This document shows positions 55,901 through 64,000 of a stretch of 64,000 nt of DNA, piece by piece. A program made the position numbers and the translations under genes. The DNA comes from Ciceribacter lividus (GTDB lineage Bacteria; Pseudomonadota; Alphaproteobacteria; Rhizobiales; Rhizobiaceae). Positions within the stretch are counted from its first letter, which is position 1, and every line of letters begins with the position of its first letter. The notes beneath the pieces were generated by a model. It saw nothing but the letters and a program-made list of their open reading frames with translations. It was not told the origin of the DNA and made no database searches. The DNA lies in NCBI RefSeq assembly GCF_003337715.1, contig NZ_QPIX01000008.1:124001-188000 (forward strand), given 5' to 3'.

Positions 55901-56168
55901 AACTCAGGCTCTTGATATCGAGCTGATCCAGAACGGCCAGTTGATCCAGCGTAAGACCAACGACTGCGCTCACGGAAATGGCATTCAATTGCCTGGCGTT
56001 GAGGACATCGACGTCCTCGACGTCCAGGGCCGCCACTTGTGCAGCGGACAGCACGTTGATCTGCTGGGTGGACAGCAATCCCACGTCTTCGGTGGTCCAG
56101 GCCTTGACCTCGGCCGTCGAGAGAGACCTGATCTGGCTCGTGCTCAGCGAAGGTATTGTCGAGGTCAT
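49905..56168 (-). CDS. giant octapeptide-repeat protein
   Basis: From the ATG at 56168 the protein is 2087 residues. It consists, without a break in phase from residue 1 to the end, of 260 octapeptides plus 7 residues; the consensus is close to S/T-S/T-x-Q/D-I/V-A-A/G-L. Position 8 is nearly always Leu, and about two of the first three positions are Ser/Thr. There is no signal peptide, transmembrane helix, recognisable globular domain or cysteine that I can see, and just one Trp (residue 24). The start is chosen because octad phase begins exactly at this Met; the open frame 33 residues upstream is off pattern. It is preceded on the same strand by glf and a GT41 glycosyltransferase. Function unknown; a surface or structural fibre is a guess. 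Confidence 0.9.
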   Translation of the reverse strand: MTSTIPSLSTSQIRSLSTAEVKAWTTEDVGLLSTQQINVLSAAQVAALDVEDVDVLNARQLNAISVSAVVGLTLDQLAVLDQLDIKSLSSGQVAALTGAQVGALTSVQAEALTSSQVGALSALQLSMLGPDDIATFSLADFTAITGRAISGLTTDTLAAVSSDQIAALNTGAVAGLTTAQLATLSTGQAEALTVPQVRALSAAQLSALGAQRVATFSTSEIAAITNKTVGGLTPAILAALSTDQIAALNTSAIGGLMTGQVAALSTEQAAALSVTQIRALLSKQVSALTTQALAALSTDQLAALSTGAMVGLTTAQLAALSTGQAEALSAAQIRALSAAQLSALGAQRVATFSTGEIAAITNKAVGGLTPTILAALSTDQIAALNTSAVGGLATSQVAALSAEQAAALSVAQIRALLSKQVSALTTNALGALSSDQIAALTTTALAGLTTSQAAALSSAQAEALNVMQVRALSAAQLTALGAQGLATFSTAEMAAISSNALGGLTTGVLASLSTGQVAALSTGAIGGLTTAQIDAMSTAQIAALNARQVAALSSTQLAALGADDIATFSTDEIAAITNKAIGSLTTGTLATLSTEQIAALSTSAIGGLTTVQLDALSTGQIAALGTKQVAALTSTQIAALQPDGVAAFSSAQMAALSVSAVSGLSIAQIEALSTGQVAALSPTQLRVLSSEQLAALSADDLATFSPDDIAAISSAAIAGLSTSAIAALSTDQIAALSTKSVSSLTVAQIEALSTAQAEALSATQVRVLTSTQLAALGAEGIATFSTAEMAALGASAVSGLSTNAVAALSAAQIGALSTGAIVGLTTAQVAALSTGQIAALGTTQIAVLNAPQVGALGTEGLGALSTDQMAALATNGIRGLTTAQIDALSLGQIAALSTKQVVGLSAAQIGALGTDGIVALSTDQIAALSAAGISGLSTRQVIALSGSQVEALTPVQVAALSSAQLAVLDAADIATFSTSDIAALAPNAISGLSASVVASLSTAQIAALSASGTSGLSTGQIAALTSAQIATLNTKQVAALTSEQVAALGTANMTVLSTSQIAALSTAGVSGLSTGQLAAMSIDRIGALTPAQVAALSAAQLAVLDADDIAAFSTRDMAAIGSSAISGLSTTVVAALSTAQIAALSTAGISGLSTSQIMALGSSQLEALTPIQVLALSSAQLAVLDADDIAAFSTKDIATIAPAAISGLSASMIAALSTSQIAALSTAGISSLSTAQIAGLTTSQIEALTTDQIAALNSRQVAALGTSGIASLSIAQIAALKSGGIAGLSTDQVAALSLAQVEVLAPSQIAALGSAQIAALSTDDLGAFSTADIAAITSSAIAGLSPGTLAALSTGQIAALSAAGVTGLSTGQIAGLSADQIKVLTAAQVAALSSKQVAALGTDGIAALSTAQVAALNTNGIAGLSTGQIAALSLGQVEALGSSQIAALSSAQLAALGADDIAAFTATDIAAIASNAMPGLSTSAIAALSTAQIAALSAAGISGLSSGQIAGLSRDQIEALTTVQVSALNSKQVAALGVDGIAAFSTAQIAAVTASGVAGLSSGQIAALSNEQVTALGPVQIAAMSSTQIASLGTDDLAAFSTADIAAISSRAMSGLSTSMIAALSTSQIAALSATGVPGLSTDQIAALSIDQIEALGPAQIAALSSAQIAVLSTAELETFSTADIAAIGASAIPGLSTGTVAALSTDQIAALGTAAISGLTSGQVVALGIGQIEALRPAQVAALTSTQVSALGVDGIAAFSTAQIAALSTSGIAGLSGAQLGAFNVEQLETLSTSQIAALTADGIAGLTAESLGILSIGKLAAISSSAIKGLSTEFVAALSTADIAALGTSAIAGLSSAQVNALSAEQIDVLSTAQIAALSADGLAGFTVDDLATFSTAELAAISTSAIKGLSTAFIATLSTSEIHALTAGQIGALSYNQVVAMRTDQVAALSTAQIGALNAVQAAALGADDMAGLSTAQIVALSPGAVPGLTTGVIAALTTAQAEALTPSQVNALTAAQVSALTSEELATFSTDDVESFSSTGIAGLSTEDITNLSSEQLDALMGSQMGALNPDQIAAVISAYLTA
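49908..55774 (-). repeat. 24-bp coding repeat with a 10/17/24-octad superperiod
   Basis: Octads whose last residue is Phe instead of Leu (context D/G-I/L-A-T/A-F, then ST-x-D/E-I-A-A-I, then A-I-x-G-L) mark a higher-order repeat. They fall at residues 136, 216, 352, 488, 568, 704, 784, 976, 1112, 1192, 1328, 1464, 1600, 1680, (1816, Leu), 1896 and 2032. The intervals are 10, 17, 17, 10, 17, 10, 24, 17, 10, 17, 17, 17, 10, 17, 10 and 17 octads, always 10 plus a multiple of 7. At DNA level the 17-octad unit is 408 bp. Confidence 0.85.
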
Positions 56169-56272
56169 GCGCGAAGGCCCCCTGATATTGCCCGGCGTCT
56201 GTAACAATCCACATTGACAGCAGCGTCGGGGAACGTGTGCAATTGCCCCCGATAGAGCTCCGGGCACCAGCT

Positions 56273-56296
56273 CCGGCGGCGCTTGTCAGCCGCCGG
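56273..56296 (-). terminator. hairpin between glf and the repeat-protein gene
   Basis: CCGGCGGC (56273-56280) and GCCGCCGG (56289-56296) form a perfect 8-base stem with an 8-base loop in the 287-base gap. No T-run follows on the minus strand. It may weakly terminate glf transcription, leaving the repeat gene with its own promoter, or allow partial readthrough. Confidence 0.45.
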
Positions 56297-56455
56297 GTCA
56301 CGCGCTCAGATTGCAGTCGCTCACGCGGATCTACCACTTAGCAAGAAACTCTATTCGTCCACTTGGCTTGCCCGAACCTGATGGTTTCGTTCGCGGTCGA
56401 TGATTTCCCGGCCAATGCTTCGCCGGGGGCCCGTCAGCACGCACCGCGCCGAAGA

Positions 56456-62102
<5,647 letters not shown>

Positions 62103-62106
<4 letters not shown>

Positions 62107-62393
62107 CATCGCCGCACGAACCTCCTCGCGACGAACGGCTCGCCGGCGCTGCCCGTCGAGCCGCCCAGCGGCAACAGCAGGGTGCCGAGGATCCGGAACC
62201 GTCGCTCGGGACGAGGCTCGGCCAGATCGGTATCCTCGGCTGGAGCATCGTCGTGCCGACGCTGCTTGCGCTCCTTCTCGGCCGTTGGCTCGACAGGACC
62301 TTTTCGACGGGCGTCTTCTTCTCCGCACCCCTGATCATGATCGGCGCGGCGCTCGGTTTCCGCTCCGCCTGGAAATGGATGCATCGCCAATGA
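62103..62393 (+). CDS. atpQ: N-ATPase subunit AtpQ (AtpI-like)
   Basis: The 96-residue protein has a charged N-terminal 35 residues followed by two hydrophobic helices (IGILGWSIVVPTLLALLLG and VFFSAPLIMIGAALGF) separated by RWLDRTF. This is the AtpI/F0F1 gene 1-like fold of AtpQ. It overlaps its neighbours on both sides by 4 bases. Confidence 0.87.
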
Positions 62394-62686
62394 TCGACAT
62401 GTTTCTCTCCGCCCTCGACGGCATGTTTCTTCTCAAGGCGGCATTGGGTCTCACGCTCGGCGGCCTCCTCGGCCTCGCCCATTTCGGCCTCCTCGGCTGG
62501 AATACGCGCTTCTTCGCTTCCGGGGAAGTCGCACGCGCCTTCTTCCTCCAGGCGGCTCGTTTCGCCGTCCTGGCGGCGGCACTCTTCGGCATTTCTCGCC
62601 TCGGAGCCACCGCACTCCTGAGTGCCGCGGCCGGCATCGTGATCGGCCGGGGCCTGATCCTCAGGCGCGCGCGGAGCATGTCATGA
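62390..62686 (+). CDS. atpR: N-ATPase subunit AtpR
   Basis: The 98-residue membrane protein starts with MIDMFLSALDGMF and has three hydrophobic helices with conserved charged residues between them (FASGEVARAFFLQAARF). This corresponds to AtpR, which occurs only in N-ATPase operons and may assist assembly or ion supply to the c ring. Its start and stop overlap the flanking genes. Confidence 0.85.
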   Translation: MIDMFLSALDGMFLLKAALGLTLGGLLGLAHFGLLGWNTRFFASGEVARAFFLQAARFAVLAAALFGISRLGATALLSAAAGIVIGRGLILRRARSMS

Positions 62687-63381
62687 AGTCGCCACTCGTT
62701 CTCGAACCGCTGTTCTTCGTCGGTCCGGTGCCCCTGACCCAGCCTGTCCTCGTCACCTGGGCAATCATGGCGGCGCTCGGCCTGCTGTTCTTCTTCGCCA
62801 CGCGCAGGCTTTCGGTGAAGCCGTCACGGATGCAGGCCGCACTCGAAATCCTGGTTGAGGCGATCGACGGCCAGATCCGTGACACGATGCAGGTCGATCC
62901 CCGCCCCTACCGTCCCCTGATCGGCACGCTGTTCCTCTACGTGCTGGTCGCCAACTGGTCGTCGCTGGTTCCCGGCATCGAGCCGCCGACGGCGCATATC
63001 GAGACGGATGCCGCGCTCGCGCTCATCGTTCTCGCCGCCACCATCGGCTACGGGATCGGCGCACGGGGGATCGCCGGCTACCTCAAGACCTTCGCCGAAC
63101 CGAGCTGGGTGATGATCCCGCTCAATGTCGTCGAGCAGATCACCCGGACCTTCTCGCTGATCGTGCGCCTCTTCGGCAACATCATGAGCGGCGTTTTCGT
63201 CATCGGCATCGTGCTGTCGCTCGCGGGCCTCATCGTGCCGATCCCGCTGATGGCGCTCGACTTGCTGACGGGCGCAGTACAAGCCTACATTTTCGCGGTT
63301 CTCGCAACCGTCTTCATCGGCGCGGCCGTCGGGGAGCGCCGGTCCCCATCCTCATCCCTGAAGGAGGAAAAAAGCCCATGA
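62683..63381 (+). CDS. atpB: N-ATPase subunit a
   Basis: This 232-residue protein has about five or six transmembrane helices. The essential Arg is in the fourth helix region within FSLIVRLFGNIMSG, corresponding to the ion-translocating Arg of F-ATPase subunit a. The YRPLIGTLFLYVLVANWSSLVPG segment is typical. It overlaps atpE by 4 bases. Confidence 0.9.
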   Translation: MKSPLVLEPLFFVGPVPLTQPVLVTWAIMAALGLLFFFATRRLSVKPSRMQAALEILVEAIDGQIRDTMQVDPRPYRPLIGTLFLYVLVANWSSLVPGIEPPTAHIETDAALALIVLAATIGYGIGARGIAGYLKTFAEPSWVMIPLNVVEQITRTFSLIVRLFGNIMSGVFVIGIVLSLAGLIVPIPLMALDLLTGAVQAYIFAVLATVFIGAAVGERRSPSSSLKEEKSP

Positions 63382-63623
63382 ACGTCATCGGAATCGTCAG
63401 CATCATCGCCGCAGCACTCGCCGTTTCCTTCGGCGCGATCGGTCCGGCACTTGCGGAAGGACGTGCCGTGGCTGCCGCCATGGACGCCATCGCCCGCCAG
63501 CCGGAAGCGGCCGGAACCCTTTCCCGCACCCTGTTCGTTGGCCTGGCGATGATCGAGACCATGGCGATCTATTGTCTCGTCATCGCTCTGCTCGTGCTGT
63601 TCGCCAATCCCTACGCCGCCTGA
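63378..63623 (+). CDS. atpE: N-ATPase subunit c
   Basis: The 81-residue protein is a two-helix hairpin with the conserved ARQP loop (residues 39-42). The ion site in helix 2 is Glu60-Thr61 with Tyr65 (MIETMAIY), and helix 1 supplies Glu27 (GPALAEGRA). The second carboxylate and the E-T...Y pattern are features linked to Na+ binding in N-ATPase c rings. It forms the rotor ring in the membrane. Confidence 0.92.
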   Translation: MNVIGIVSIIAAALAVSFGAIGPALAEGRAVAAAMDAIARQPEAAGTLSRTLFVGLAMIETMAIYCLVIALLVLFANPYAA

Positions 63624-63636
63624 GGGGCATCCGGTC

Positions 63637-64000
63637 ATGCACATCGACTGGTGGACGCTCGGGCTGCAGACCATCAACGTCCTGATCCTCGTCTGGCTCC
63701 TGCAGCGCTTCCTGCTGAAGCCCGTCGCCGCGATCATCGAGGCGAGACGCGCCGAGGCCGCAAGCGTGATGAGCCTGGCAGAACAGGCGCGCGCCGACGC
63801 CGAAGCGGAGCGGCAGAAGGCCGCCGAGGAGGTGCAACGGATCACCGAAAGCCGAGGAGAGGCTCTGAAAGCCGCGGCGGCCGACGCCGAGGTCGCGAAG
63901 GCGAAGCTCCTTGCGCAGGCGCGTGACGAGGCCGAGACGCTGAGACGCGCCGCCGACGCCGAAATCGACCGGAAGCGCCGAGAGGCCGCGGCCTCCGATG
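63637..64000 (+). CDS. atpF: N-ATPase subunit b (3' truncated by window edge)
   Basis: The first 121 residues are present. There is an N-terminal membrane helix (TLGLQTINVLILVWLLQRFLL in part) followed by a long Ala/Glu/Arg-rich amphipathic helix, as expected of the peripheral stalk. The start is the ATG at 63637, 13 bases after atpE. The remaining atpF and the expected atpA and atpG lie beyond the right edge. Confidence 0.9.
   Translation, partial: MHIDWWTLGLQTINVLILVWLLQRFLLKPVAAIIEARRAEAASVMSLAEQARADAEAERQKAAEEVQRITESRGEALKAAAADAEVAKAKLLAQARDEAETLRRAADAEIDRKRREAAASD

Noticed and set aside
49905..56168. Short regular repeats suggesting a CRISPR or satellite array
   Set aside because: The 24-bp period has no conserved direct repeat with unique spacers, and it encodes an uninterrupted octapeptide pattern in a single frame with an unbroken register.

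Overview
The window reads as high-GC alphaproteobacterial DNA, most likely a Rhizobiales/Rhizobiaceae relative and probably an accessory chromosome or large plasmid. It is packed with ABC, TTT and aromatic-catabolic operons, carries an alternative Na+-type F-ATPase cluster, and shows no ribosomal, tRNA or core replication genes. This assignment is inferred from gene content, not from a marker gene.

Layout. 1-4795: a polyamine/opine-type ABC importer followed by a three-subunit HcnABC-like flavoprotein dehydrogenase. 4860-5597: a gene graveyard with a livM fragment joined to the tail of a fused cytochrome oxidase I/III gene. 5829-25499: a complete 4-hydroxyphenylacetate (homoprotocatechuate) meta-cleavage pathway. 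It comprises hpaBC, an AraC regulator, a branched-chain-type ABC importer, a GMC alcohol oxidase/dehydrogenase plus aldehyde dehydrogenase with a FeaR-like regulator, then hpaI-hpaH-hpaG-gabD-hpaD-hpaE-hpaF and the divergent repressor hpaR. 25629-29114: a class III aminotransferase, HAD hydrolase and aldehyde dehydrogenase. 29256-37672: an IclR regulator divergent from a tripartite tricarboxylate-type transporter, a PLP phospho-lyase, a small-molecule kinase, a Tm-1-like protein and an SDR. 37842-41338: a second, non-homologous homoprotocatechuate dioxygenase, an HpaA-type AraC regulator and a second hpaB, preceded by a perfect FNR/FixK box with class II promoter spacing. 41347-41825: LysR and IS5-type remnants. 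41932-49604: a ROK regulator and an ABC importer in one cluster with a glycerophosphodiesterase, an inositol-monophosphatase-like enzyme and a 2H phosphoesterase.

49905-59757 is the most unusual region. It holds a 2087-residue protein made entirely of about 260 in-phase octapeptides (consensus close to ST-x-Q-I-A-A-L), with a higher-order period of 10, 17 or 24 octads. Upstream on the same strand lie UDP-galactopyranose mutase and a TPR-containing O-GlcNAc-transferase-like (GT41) enzyme. I suggest these form a glycosylation system acting on the Ser/Thr-rich repeat protein.

60224-64000 is an N-ATPase operon (atpD-C-Q-R-B-E-F, running off the right edge) whose c subunit carries the paired-carboxylate Na+-site signature.

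All homology calls were made by eye from recognised motifs and family resemblance; no database search was possible.
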